Shown in pieces: positions 58,201 to 64,000 of a DNA stretch of 64,000 nucleotides. The notes under the pieces were generated by a model. The model searched no databases, was not told the origin of the DNA, and was given only the letters and a program-made list of their open reading frames with translations. Origin of the DNA: Limnomonas spitsbergensis. Taxonomy: Eukaryota; Chlorophyta; Chlorophyceae; Chlamydomonadales. Location of the stretch: assembly GCA_037349105.1 (NCBI GenBank), contig JAYJMM010000076.1, forward strand, positions 186,001 through 250,000. The letters are read 5' to 3'. How positions within the stretch are numbered: position 1 is the first letter of the stretch; every line of letters begins with the position of its first letter. The translations under genes and the position numbers were made by a program.

Positions 58201-58217
58201 CGGCTGAGGACGCTTGA
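23728..58217 (+). CDS. ADT: arogenate/prephenate dehydratase with ACT domain, plastid-targeted
   Basis: Ten exons: 23728-24006, 45218-45352, 45978-46051, 46519-46645, 50457-50540, 52291-52424, 52638-52770, 54316-54400, 56843-56898, 58104-58217. Spliced length is 1,221 nt, giving 406 residues, the usual length for plastid enzymes of this family. It catalyses decarboxylation and dehydration of arogenate or prephenate, the last committed step to phenylalanine. Residues 1-93 look like a transit peptide. [10 protein letters not shown] (106-115), NSLGGSIH (154-161) and the catalytic TRF (271-273) mark the catalytic domain. ESRP (324-327) marks the C-terminal ACT domain that binds Phe for feedback control. 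Sequence alone does not separate arogenate from prephenate use. Coding DNA is 3.5% of the 34.5-kb locus. Exon 1 is assigned by phase and leader character; the rest by homology. Confidence 0.92.
24007..24402 (+). other. ADT intron 1, 5' part
   Basis: Begins GTGCGATTGCGATTGCGATTC. Unique-looking sequence leads into the satellite; no other gene was recognised. Confidence 0.5.
24403..44478. repeat. 77-bp satellite, about 260 tandem copies (20 kb)
   Basis: Unit: TGTGGTCTTTCTTATTCTTT, CCCTTCATTGCGATGCACAT, GCCGGACTGTTCCCTTCACC, TTCACGTCCCTGCGGGG (77 bp). Variants include TTTCATAT for TTTCTTAT, TCTGTCCC for TCTTTCCC, CTGGAC for CCGGAC, TTCGC for TTCCC, and CCTTAAAC for CCTTCACC. Variants recur in blocks at 847 bp (11 units) and 1,694 bp (22 units), so the array has higher-order structure. 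The plus strand lacks stops in most units, so open frames of up to ~1,700 codons arise; they are not genes. The whole array lies inside ADT intron 1. Confidence 0.98.
36800..40100. other. indel-dense zone inside the satellite
   Basis: About 19 single-base gains or losses (e.g. near 36813, 36970, 37740, 38203, 38270, 39110, 39425, 39657, 39843, 39933, 40061) on nearly consensus units. Elsewhere I found about one (near 31917). The two kinds of region cannot have the same history or the same sequence quality. Confidence 0.8.
44479..44824. other. C-rich spacer before ADT exon 2 array
   Basis: Repeats of AGCTTGCCCCCACCCCCCCC and a 33-base poly-C run (44636-44668). It is G-rich on the other strand and could form quadruplexes. 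No gene. Confidence 0.8.
44825..45217 (+). repeat. 131-bp tandem array of the ADT exon 2 acceptor (3 copies before the real one)
   Basis: GACAG plus the first ~80 nt of exon 2 (CTCCAGGCGTCCACCAT...) start at 44825, 44956 and 45087; the real exon is at 45218. The spacing is exactly 131 bp each time. The copies stop after CTCAAGTCCT and switch to TAGCCCCCCCTTGAACACTA. Confidence 0.95.
45218..45352 (+). CDS. ADT: ADT exon 2: start of catalytic domain
   Basis: Acceptor TTGACAG, donor GTAGGTTG; 45 codons, [10 protein letters not shown] to FETAFQ, including [10 protein letters not shown]. Confidence 0.93.
45436..45501 (+). repeat. decayed ghost of the ADT exon 2 3' edge
   Basis: Matches the end of exon 2 with many changes (TTCTGCCCGGAAATTTTGAT ... 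ACAGACTTCCAG) and is followed by GTGGGTTGAGGG like the real donor side. Confidence 0.8.
45541..45790. repeat. ~20-bp GGATGTAACTCC repeat in ADT intron 2
   Basis: GGATGTAACTCCAGCGTAAC-like words recur about ten times with many variants. Confidence 0.8.
45978..46051 (+). CDS. ADT: ADT exon 3
   Basis: Acceptor TTGACAG, donor [22 protein letters not shown] then SLGGSIHT plus 2 nt. One of three ADT exons (1, 3, 10) without a visible edge copy. Confidence 0.93.
46113..46290. repeat. CAGC/CCAGCCAG repeat, ~57-bp unit, ADT intron 3
   Basis: Runs of CAGC alternate with CTGCCAAACCTCAGCGGA, about four units. Confidence 0.85.
46441..46480 (+). repeat. partial copy of ADT exon 4 5' edge
   Basis: CACAG plus TTATGACCTTTTGCTCCGAT then ACCGCCTGCAT, nearly the start of the real exon at 46519, then a switch to intron sequence. 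Confidence 0.9.
46519..46645 (+). CDS. ADT: ADT exon 4
   Basis: Acceptor ACACACAG, donor GTGATAAG. One nt completes Val163, then 42 codons [10 protein letters not shown] to RVLSHPQ. Confidence 0.93.
46706..46866 (+). repeat. two ghosts of the ADT exon 4 3' edge
   Basis: GGGACCCAGAAGGAGCACAT...CACCCTCAG (ends about 46758) and GGGACCCAGAAGGCGGACAT...CCCCTAG (ends about 46863). Both are followed by ATGATT, so the donor GT is lost. Confidence 0.85.
46880..47055. repeat. GGGTTGAGGGTGGCA repeat in ADT intron 4
   Basis: GTTGAGGGTGGCAGG words repeat about ten times. G-rich on the sense strand. Confidence 0.85.
47056..47555. other. ADT intron 4, unassigned part
   Basis: GC-rich segment (47150-47300), then G/T-rich telomere-like GGGTTTAGGG words. 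No gene. Confidence 0.5.
47556..47832 (+). mobile_element. family C element, MITE-like, with internal GGTACGG repeats
   Basis: Starts GGTAACCCGGTACGG and ends CCGTACTGGGTAACC; these are inverted repeats matching at 13 of 15 positions. The interior is GTCAAACGGTACGG repeated. A shorter inverted relative is at 21643-21722. Confidence 0.6.
47863..47913 (-). repeat. dispersed motif E, copy 3
   Basis: TGCTGTTTCCTTATCCCTCA then CGCCCCTGCGGGGCGTAG then a T-run. Closely parallels CCTTCACGTCCCTGCGGGGT of the 77-bp satellite. Confidence 0.8.
48035..48714. mobile_element. TA-flanked non-autonomous DNA element (Tc1/mariner-type MITE)
   Basis: Begins CCGTAAAACCACTT and ends AAGTGGTTCTACGG: inverted ends differing at one base over 14. 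It is flanked by TA on both sides inside a uniform 12-bp array, so the insertion point is exact. The interior has repeated CCGCGCACCCCAA/CGCGCAGC motifs and no transposase frame. It also holds a tRNA-like stretch near 48347-48420. Confidence 0.75.
48347..48420 (+). ncRNA. tRNA-like segment (degenerate)
   Basis: GGTGCTCAGTGGTACTACG resembles box A, and CAGTTCGATTCCTG, ~50 bp later, resembles box B/T-arm. I could not fold a clean cloverleaf, so it is more likely a tRNA-derived relic than a working tRNA. Confidence 0.3.
49239..49450. repeat. ~50-bp telomere-like tandem repeat
   Basis: Units combine ACTGGGTTTAGGGTCTAGGG and TTAACCCTAAACCCACA, an inverted pair of TTTAGGG-like words, about four copies. 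Confidence 0.85.
49451..49959. other. ADT intron 4, unassigned part
   Basis: AT-rich part (49500-49640), then CTGAAGTGTATCTGAAGTGT words (about 49840-49890). No gene. Confidence 0.5.
49960..50456 (+). repeat. CTGCAACC-rich array before ADT exon 5
   Basis: CATCTGCAACCACCTGCAAC and CACCCAGAACACCTTCAACC words repeat with ~60-bp superperiodicity up to the acceptor CAACCGCAG. Confidence 0.85.
50457..50540 (+). CDS. ADT: ADT exon 5
   Basis: Acceptor AACCGCAG, donor GTGGGT; 28 codons [10 protein letters not shown] to DDTAGAAQM, phase 0 at both ends. Confidence 0.92.
50583..50906 (+). repeat. four decaying copies of the ADT exon 5 3' edge
   Basis: GTGGATGACATAGCGGGCGT...CAAATG|GTGGGT (to about 50611), then increasingly diverged copies ending near 50690, 50840 and 50905. 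A graded decay series of the same 33-nt edge plus donor. Confidence 0.85.
51001..51410. repeat. CCCACCCAT/CCACACAT low-complexity repeats
   Basis: ADT intron 5: CACCCATCCACCTACC-type words throughout, C-rich sense strand. No gene. Confidence 0.85.
51528..52290 (+). repeat. 109-bp tandem array of the ADT exon 6 acceptor (7 copies before the real one)
   Basis: Acceptor CTGGCAG or CTGGTAG plus the first ~40 nt of exon 6 (GTTTCACTCCAGAGAATGAA...) start at 51528, 51637, 51746, 51855, 51964, 52073 and 52182; the real one is at 52291. The period is exactly 109, and inner copies are almost identical. They carry GGGGGCGGCAGCC where the functional exon has GGGAGCTGCAGCC, so the array is homogenised separately from the exon. 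Confidence 0.96.
52291..52424 (+). CDS. ADT: ADT exon 6: catalytic TRF motif
   Basis: Acceptor CTGGTAG, donor GTATGA; 44 codons [13 protein letters not shown]... to ...TRFVVLS plus 2 nt. Thr271-Arg272-Phe273 is the conserved catalytic motif. Confidence 0.93.
52430..52512 (+). repeat. two ghosts of the ADT exon 6 3' edge
   Basis: GATGTCAAG|GTATGAAAGG (near 52461-52480) and CTGTCTAG|GTACGA (near 52500-52515), with GACGTCACACTTTTTGTGGC between them, echo the exon end and donor. Confidence 0.75.
52638..52770 (+). CDS. ADT: ADT exon 7: ACT domain start
   Basis: Acceptor CTCCTCAG, donor GTGGGTGA. One nt completes Arg278, then 44 codons [10 protein letters not shown] to RDLDLLK. Confidence 0.93.
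52888..53171 (+). repeat. two copies of the ADT exon 7 3' edge
   Basis: GTGTTTGCACTGCGCGACCT...CTCAAG|GCAGGT (52892-52923) and GTGTTCGCATTGCGCGACCT...CCCAAG|GTGGGTGA (53136-53168). The second keeps an intact donor. Confidence 0.9.
53210..53640. repeat. 18-bp GTAGCTGAGCAGAATGGT minisatellite
   Basis: About 24 units in ADT intron 7. Being 6 codons long it gives an open AEQNGV-repeat frame that I regard as non-coding. Confidence 0.93.
53965..54200. repeat. CTCCCTCACCTCC microsatellite
   Basis: Pyrimidine-rich 9-12 bp units in ADT intron 7, before the duplicated acceptor. Confidence 0.93.
54214..54262 (+). repeat. partial copy of the ADT exon 8 5' edge
   Basis: CCCCCCACTGTCCCACAG then ATTGAATCCAGGCCGTTGCG then TAGCAGCCCCATGTT, matching the real acceptor and exon start at 54316. 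Confidence 0.93.
54316..54400 (+). CDS. ADT: ADT exon 8: ESRP motif
   Basis: Acceptor GTCCCACAG, donor GTGGGCGG; 28 codons [10 protein letters not shown] to NYLFYA plus 1 nt. ESRP (324-327) is the Phe-binding motif of the ACT domain. Confidence 0.93.
54401..54880. repeat. GATCCATGTGGGTGTTTGAG repeat
   Basis: ~35-60 bp units of AGATCCATGTGGGTGTTTGA with G-runs, starting at the exon 8 donor, about ten units. Confidence 0.9.
54881..56842 (+). other. ADT intron 8, rest
   Basis: No gene. Contains TTTAGGG-like words, GGCTACCTGG...ACACATCTGG short repeats (55200-55570), GTGGCTGAAGTGTGGCTGA words (56045-56145) and repeated GGGTGGCTGATTTCCTC (56430-56540). Confidence 0.5.
56843..56898 (+). CDS. ADT: ADT exon 9
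   Basis: Acceptor CCTTGCAG, donor GTAGGG; completes Asp351 and encodes [18 protein letters not shown]. Confidence 0.92.
56899..57764. other. ADT intron 9, unassigned part
   Basis: Two AT-rich stretches of TATATACGTATA-like words (56920-57010 and 57680-57760) flank GC-rich sequence. No gene. Confidence 0.5.
57765..58012 (+). repeat. three copies of the ADT exon 9 3' edge
   Basis: CACCTCCAG|GTGGGT-type words at about 57768, 57868 and 57985; the second retains CCATGCGGCACCTCCAG. Each is followed by CCAACCCTGAACC-like sequence. Confidence 0.85.
58104..58217 (+). CDS. ADT: ADT exon 10: C-terminus
   Basis: Acceptor CTGTCTAG; 37 codons [15 protein letters not shown]... to KSAAEDA then TGA (58215-58217). 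VLGSFPMD is the typical C-terminal signature. Confidence 0.94.
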   Translation, partial: EIAPYVRVLGSFPMDLDIGGTNVEAIFTQMKSAAEDA

Positions 58218-58750
58218 TAAGTGGGGCCCGACATGCGGGAGGGGCGAGGTTTTCCGAGACTTTTGAGGCAGTCGGTTCCGGAGCCGGTTCGCCGGGCCTT
58301 CCTCCACCTGCGAGACTCCAATTTCCACCCAGATGTGGAGCACCGCCGACAACGATTGATAGGAAGGGGAAGGGGAAACAAATGTAGATGACCGAGCGTT
58401 CAGAAGGGCCCGTAGTGTGCACCGCATGCTGAATGTATGGCGAGCAGCTAGCTCCCATCAGTGAAGAAGATCGCCTTGGGACATGGCGTTTGTTCTTGGT
58501 ATAGAATGCGGAATGCACTGGAGGACACTTGATAGGATGGTATTCGTGGAGAGGAAATAATCTGACGAGCGGCTCGCCTCCAGGGAAGTAGGGAACCAGT
58601 TATTTTCGTTAGAAAATACTTTTTGGAGGTGGGGTGTAGAATGCTGGACGCAGCTTAGGTCCATAGATAAATATTCTCTGACGAGCGGCGCGCCTTGGTA
58701 CTGATAAAAGAAGGGGTTCTCGTCGGTTAAGACGTTTATTTGGGCCCGTC
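58218..58750. other. ADT 3' flank
   Basis: No gene. TCTGACGAGCGGCTCGCCT and TCTGACGAGCGGCGCGCCT recur at about 58560 and 58677. Confidence 0.45.
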
Positions 58751-59340
58751 GATGCCCTCACAGCAGGCCATTATGGATCCGGTTTGGCGGATAGGGCAGC
58801 AGCCCGCAGTCAGTCGAAGCTTGATCTGAGCTGACCAGCACGACATCAGCTTATGCTTACGCCGGGCTGCTCAATATTAAAAACAGCAGCCTATGATTGC
58901 ATGTGCCTCTCAATGTGCTAACAGCAAGCCATGGAGCTAGTTCCGGCCTAGCTAGCAGGGCAGCAGCCTGCAGCCAATGCTTGATCTGAGCTGACCAGCA
59001 CGACATCAGCTGATGCTTACGCCGGGCTGCTCAATATTAAAAACAGCAGCCCGTGATTCCCTGTGCCTGTCAATGCACTCTCGCAGCAGGTCATTGAACA
59101 TCCGGCCTAGCTAGCAGGGCAGCAGCATGCCGCTGATGCTTGATCTGAGCTGACCAGAACGACATCAGCCGATGCTTAAACCAGCCTGCTCAACATTGAA
59201 ACAGCAGCCCGTGATTCTCTGGGCCTGTCAAGACGCTAACAAGAAGCCATGGGACATCCGGCCAGGCTTGCAGGACAGCAGACATCAGCCGATGCTTGAT
59301 CCAGGCCGATCAGCACGACCTCAGCTTATGCTTCAGCCGA
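58750..59340. repeat. ~160-bp tandem repeat, about 4 copies
   Basis: TTGATCTGAGCTGACCAGCA recurs at about 58821, 58981 and 59140, and decayed at 59295. Units contain GGCTGCTCAATATTAAAAAC. Confidence 0.93.
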
Positions 59341-59397
59341 GATAGACAACATAACATACAGCCTGCAACAGTTTCTTTTCTTCCAACGAGACAGTTG

Positions 59398-59518
59398 GGC
59401 GCCCATGCGGCCGAGCCTTTTTGAGCAGGGCCCAGAGGTGTAATGTCATTGATTAAAAAATCGGTCAATGACGTTACACCACTGGGCCATGCTGCAAAGC
59501 TCAGCCACGTCGGCGTCC
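59398..59518. repeat. family A copies 6 and 7, head to head
   Basis: A minus-strand copy (59398-59452) and a plus-strand copy (59464-59518) meet around TTAAAAAATCGG, forming a ~120-bp imperfect palindrome. The tips TCAATGACGTTACACC define the element end. Confidence 0.9.
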
Positions 59519-60457
59519 AACAGCAAGGCTGGAAACTAAACCGGTACATGCACTTGCCTGATACTCTAGGACCGTAAACGAAAACCAGTGACTCCCTAGG
59601 CAAGCAATTAGCACGCGACCACAAGATAGTGGCGCGGGAATGAATCCCATAGTGCAGAAGATAAGCCCCAGCCATAAAACATGACGTGGGTGCAAAAGGG
59701 TTCGATTGAGCACCGCCTACAAATTATGGGGGAGACGGAAGATTTCGCAAAGTTTTGAGACGATTCTCTCTTTTCATCATGCACTGAAAGATAGAAGAAC
59801 CCTTTTTCTTCTGGGAAGCAGATGATGCAGAATCCTCTGCACTTAGCTTGTTTCACACTCCATTTGCGAACCGTTTCAGGGCGTCATCCTCGCCGTTAAG
59901 AAAATTATGAAAAGTAAGGTTTAATTTAAAACGAAGGTTTATATAGAACGGGCAGTAAATCATGTGAAGCTCGTCCTTCCAAGATTGCAACATCTACAAG
60001 TTTCTCGCTACGAGAGACAAAAGGTTTCTTCAAGCGCCCCGTCGTCACAACATTCAGCCAAAGCCAAACCCATCCGATACCGAGCTACAACAAAAATAAT
60101 ATTATGCTTGCTCATATTGTACCAGAATGCCTCCCTCGCATAATCACATCACGCTTAATTTGGAACCACTTGGAGAGAATAAACAACTTGAACCCCAAGC
60201 GTTCCGAGTAGGGAGTAGCACAAACGGACAGGGCCGTACGTGGCATATCTCTGGAAATTTTGAAAAACCAATGATCCCTAGCTGAATTCAGAATGACCTC
60301 AACATACAAAGGGGTATTGACTAGTGGGGGTTGCGACAGGATTACAGCTGGGGGGGAGGGGGGGGGGAGCAGCTAGTCTCCAAGGGTTACATTGATTGGA
60401 GGGTTACAACCAGGGGTTACAACTACGGGTTCATTGGAAGTTGTCCTTATAAATACC
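59519..60457. other. intergenic, no gene recognised
   Basis: AT-richer than its surroundings. Open frames on the minus strand show no recognised family. A G-run and GGGTTACAAC words lie at 60350-60430. Confidence 0.4.
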
Positions 60458-60510
60458 GGTCAATGACGTTACACCTCTGGGCCCTGCTCAAAAAAGCTCG
60501 GCCGCGTGGG
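60458..60510 (+). repeat. family A copy 8 at the duplication junction
   Basis: GGTCAATGACGTTACACCTC... to ...GGCCGCGTGGGC, then an abrupt change into the duplicated 18-bp minisatellite at 60511. Confidence 0.9.
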
Positions 60511-63500
60511 CAGGATGGTGTAGCTGAGCAGGATGGTGTAGCTGAGCAGGATGGTGTAGCTGTGCGAAATGGTGTACCTGAGGAAAATGGTGTAGCTGAG
60601 CAGAATGGTGTAGCTGAGCAGACTGGTGTAGCTGCGCAGACTGGTGTAGCTGCGCAGAATGGTGTAGCTGAGCAGAATGGTGTAGCTGGGCAGAATGGTG
60701 TGGCTGAGCAGAATGTTGTAGCTGAGCAGAATGGTGTAGCTGATCAGAATGGTGAAGCTGAGGAAAATGGTGTAGCTGAGCAGACTGGTGTAGCTGAGCA
60801 GACTGGTGTAGCTGAGCAGAAGGTTATAGCTGGGCAGAATGGTGTAGCTGAGCAGAAGGGTGTAGCTGAGCAGAATGGTGGAGCTGAGCAGAAAGGTGTA
60901 GCTGAACATAATGGTGTAGCTGAGCGGATGAACCGCACTCTAGTGGAGAAGGTCAGGTCTCAGCTGTCGGCTGGTGGCTTGCCAGGCTTTGTATGGACAG
61001 GTCCTGATGGGTTTAGGGTTAAGGGTTTAGGGTTTAGGGCTTTCTGTGGACAGAGATCCTGATGAATTTGGGGTTAAGGGTTTAAGTTTTAGGGCTTTCT
61101 GTGGACAGAGATCCTGATGGCACCTGCGTCCAGGTCCACCGCACCCCAGATGCAGCTCTGGCTGGGGCGCCTTCTGCATCATTCAGGCTGTCCCACTGCT
61201 ACTTCGCCCCACGGCCACACGAATTGAGTTGAGGCTGCTGGGTAGCCGGCTAGTCGCTCCCTCTCCTCCCTCTCCTCCCTCTCCTCCCTCTCCTCCCTCT
61301 CCTCCCTCTCCTCCCTCACCTCCCTCGCCTCCCTCACCTCCCTCACCTCCCTCGCCTCCTTCACCTCCCTCACCTCCCTCACCTCCCTCACCTCGATCAC
61401 CTCCCTTACCTCCCTCACCTTCCTCACCTCCCTCTCCTCCCTCTCCTCCCTCACCTCCCTCACCTCCCTCTCCTACCTCTCCTCCACTGCTCCTCCCCCC
61501 ACTGTCCCACAGATTGAATCCAGGCCGTTGCGTAGCAGCCCCATGTTCCCTCTCCTCTTTCTGTTACTGTTGTTCCACTGCTCCTCCCCCCACTGTCCCA
61601 CAGATTGAGTCCAGACCGTTGCGTAGCAACCCCATGTTAGATGTGGATGGAGCCGGCACGCAGCGCTTCAACTACCTCTTCTATGCAGGTGGGCGGGATC
61701 TAGATCCTGGGGATTCTGCTAGATCCATGTGGGTGTTTTAGATCTAGATGCATGTGGGTGTTAACGATGTAGATCCTTGTGGGTGCTTGATATTCAGATC
61801 CGGGGGGGCTGGTACTTCAAGATCCATGTGGGTGTTTGAGATCTAGATCCCTGTGGGTGTTGAAGATATAGATCCTTGTGGATGTTTGAGATTCAGATCC
61901 GGGTGTGTGTGGTACCTCTAGATCCATGTGGGTGTTTGAGATTCACATCAGGGGGGAGGGGGGGGGGGGGGTACTTCTAGATCCATGTGGGTGTTTGAGA
62001 TTCAGATCAGGGGAGAGGGGGGGGGGGGGGTACTTCTAGATCCATGTGGGTGTTTGAGATGTACAGCCCTGTGGGTGTTAAAAATGTAGGTCCATGTGGG
62101 TGTTTGAGATTCAGATCCGGGTGTGTGTGGTACTTCTAGATCCATGTGGGTGTTTGAGGTACAGATCCTCAAGGCGCCTGATGGATCTATGGATCTATGG
62201 AATGTGTTCTATGTATGTAGGGGGGCCCTGCTAGATCTGTGCAAGTGGGAGGGATCTAGATCTCGGAGGATCCTACGATTGTCGATTCATGCACGTTGGT
62301 TCATTGGCGCTGGTCGCGAGGTCGAGGGGTGGATGCATCTGGACGCTTGCTTGTGTCCATGTTTCTTTTGGTGTTGGTTTTAGTGATTACTTCTGTGCTT
62401 GTTTCTAAGACCGTTTAGAGTTCAGGGTTCAACCCTGAACCCTGAACCTCAAACCCTGAGCCCTTGATCTTTGAGTGTTCATTTCAATGTGCACCAGACC
62501 CCCTTTTGAGGGCCGCCGGGCAGCCATGTCTGGGCCGATGGGGACCCAACACCTTTCACCCGTGTTCAAGGTGGATTGAACCCTTTGGGGTCTACCTGGC
62601 AGACACATCTGGACTGATTTTTCTTTAGAGTCAAGGGTGTAGGGTTTGGGGTTTGAGGGGCTACCTGGAGGACATATCTGGGCTGGGTTTTTTTCGTGTG
62701 CGTGTTAGTGTTGACTTCAGTACTTGTTTCTGTGATCATTCATTGGGGTGTAGGGTTAAATCCTAAACCCAAAGCCGTAAACCCTAAGCAATGTTGAGTG
62801 TGTGTTTCTGTCTATCGGGCTACCTGGTGGACCCATCTGGGTTGATGGAACCCAACAGCTGACAACGGTGTGTTGCTTTTTCAGTGCATGTGCCAGAGTT
62901 TGCAAAGTTAATTGCAAGATTAATTGGGAGGCCGCATTTGGGGCTGATGGGACAGCTGACAACGGAGTGCTGGTTTTTCATAGTGTGCGCCAGAGTTTGC
63001 TTGGTCTGTGGAAGACTCTATTAGCCGTGCGACCTCATGTAATGGGCATCGCTGACTATTTTAGCGCGCCTCACCTACACTTCAGCTACATCATGGCCTA
63101 AGGTGGTGGGGGCCTGGTGCAGCAAGCCCTACTGCTCGGGCCGTCGCCCGTAGGCCGGTCAAGGTTTGGTCCTAACGGCCCAGTCATGGCCGTCCGGTGG
63201 CCCCCAGAACGTGCTCTGGCACGTACTAAAACAAACACTGATGGGCAATGGGAACGTAACATTCAGACTGGCCTTCAGCCGGCTCCCCCAAGCGGAGGCC
63301 TGCTGCACTAGTCTCTGACGACCGTAGGCTGTGATGTACCTGAAGCGTGACTGAAGGGTGGCTGAAGTGTGGCTGTGCTGTAGGTTAAGTTTGGCTGAAG
63401 TGTGGCTGATACGTGCTGTGATGTGGCTGAAGTGTGGCTGATACGTGCACTGGCATGGTCACTGATTTGGTATTGCTATTGTGTTTGCTGCGAACATTCT

Positions 63501-64000
63501 GTCGCCCATACGCGGTAGAGGCCGTGATGTAGCTTAAGATCAGCCCTGTCCATGAAGCGTACGCTGCTGGCAGGTTCGCTGATTTGGTATTTGATTTATG
63601 CCACAAGGGTGCTGTCGTCCACTAGCGGTAGACGCCGTGATGTTAGCTTCAGGGCAGTCCTGCACATGAAACCCTAAACCCTTAACCCTTAACCTAACCC
63701 ATGCAAACTTGTTGTTGGGGACAGGGTGGCTGATTTCCTCGTTTTGTTTTTGCTGCAAACATCTTGTTGCCGACAGGGTCGCTGATTTCCTCTTTTTGTT
63801 TTTGCAGCAAACATCTTGTTGCCGACAGGGTGGCTGATCCGCTGCAAACAGTGCTGATGCCTCACACACACTATGCATCGGGTAATAAAATTGTTTTCCC
63901 CAGGGGCGATATGAGGAGGCAAAGTGGTTGTGCGTGGGTGAGGGGGGGTAGGCTGGGGGGTCCTCTCTTGACTGACAAATTTAGAGAAAGAGAGAAATCC
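60511..64000 (+). repeat. segmental duplication of 53223-56709
   Basis: The sequence repeats 53223 onward with offset 7,288 (7,291 after the G-runs near 54670-54740). I saw one mismatch at the junction and G-run length changes. It contains the 18-bp minisatellite, CTCCCT repeats, an exon 8 copy and much of intron 8, and continues past the window. Confidence 0.96.
61604..61688 (+). pseudogene. isolated copy of ADT exon 8
   Basis: Reads the same as 54316-54400, including acceptor and donor. Exon 7 is not upstream of it, so it cannot form a full gene in this window. A partial acceptor copy lies at about 61502-61550, as in the original. Confidence 0.9.

Noticed and set aside
60511..64000. A second dehydratase gene
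   Set aside because: Only exon 8 is present within the duplicated segment. Flanking exons are missing in the window, so it is a fragment.

Overview
The window is nuclear DNA of a eukaryote, most likely a green alga. Both host genes have spliceosomal introns (GT...AG, C-rich 3' ends) and GC-rich exons. One encodes a plastid-type aromatic amino acid enzyme behind a transit-like leader. The other encodes mitochondrial complex I subunit ND3 behind a presequence, a gene known to be nuclear in chlorophytes such as Chlamydomonas. Introns are strewn with CCCTAAA/TTTAGGG motifs, the plant/green-algal telomere type. A prasinophyte such as Cymbomonas is my guess only. There are no bacterial operons and no CRISPR.

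Layout. 0.6-7.7 kb: a complete Ty3/gypsy chromovirus with two 403-bp LTRs that read as identical, a 5-bp target duplication (CCTGT), and gag and pol in one frame separated by a single UAG. 8.2-13.5 kb: dispersed repeats and a hAT-like transposase pseudogene (8886-10280). 13,582-22,312: NUO3/nad3, five exons, predicted 195 aa. 22.4-23.7 kb: short dispersed repeats, one flanked by a perfect 15-bp direct repeat. 23,728-58,217: arogenate/prephenate dehydratase with an ACT domain, ten exons, predicted 406 aa. Its 21.2-kb intron 1 holds about 260 copies of a 77-bp satellite. 58.2-60.5 kb: a ~160-bp tandem repeat and dispersed repeats. 60,511-64,000: a near-identical copy of 53,223-56,709, running off the window end.

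In both genes every exon junction could be placed by reading. All phases match, and the spliced lengths are exact multiples of three (588 and 1,221 nt). The two products act in different organelles: ND3 in the mitochondrial inner membrane, the dehydratase in phenylalanine synthesis in the plastid.

The main discovery is architectural. All five NUO3 exons and seven of ten dehydratase exons have partial copies of one or both edges lying in the neighbouring intron. Some are decayed single ghosts. Others are exact tandem arrays carrying a splice site plus part of the exon: an acceptor ladder of 18 (~46 bp), 84 bp x 18, 90-nt exon tails x 3, an exon-5 acceptor x 4, 131 bp x 4 and 109 bp x 8. The stop-codon edge of NUO3 is duplicated too. 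Intron growth by tandem duplication across exon/intron boundaries appears to have shaped this locus.
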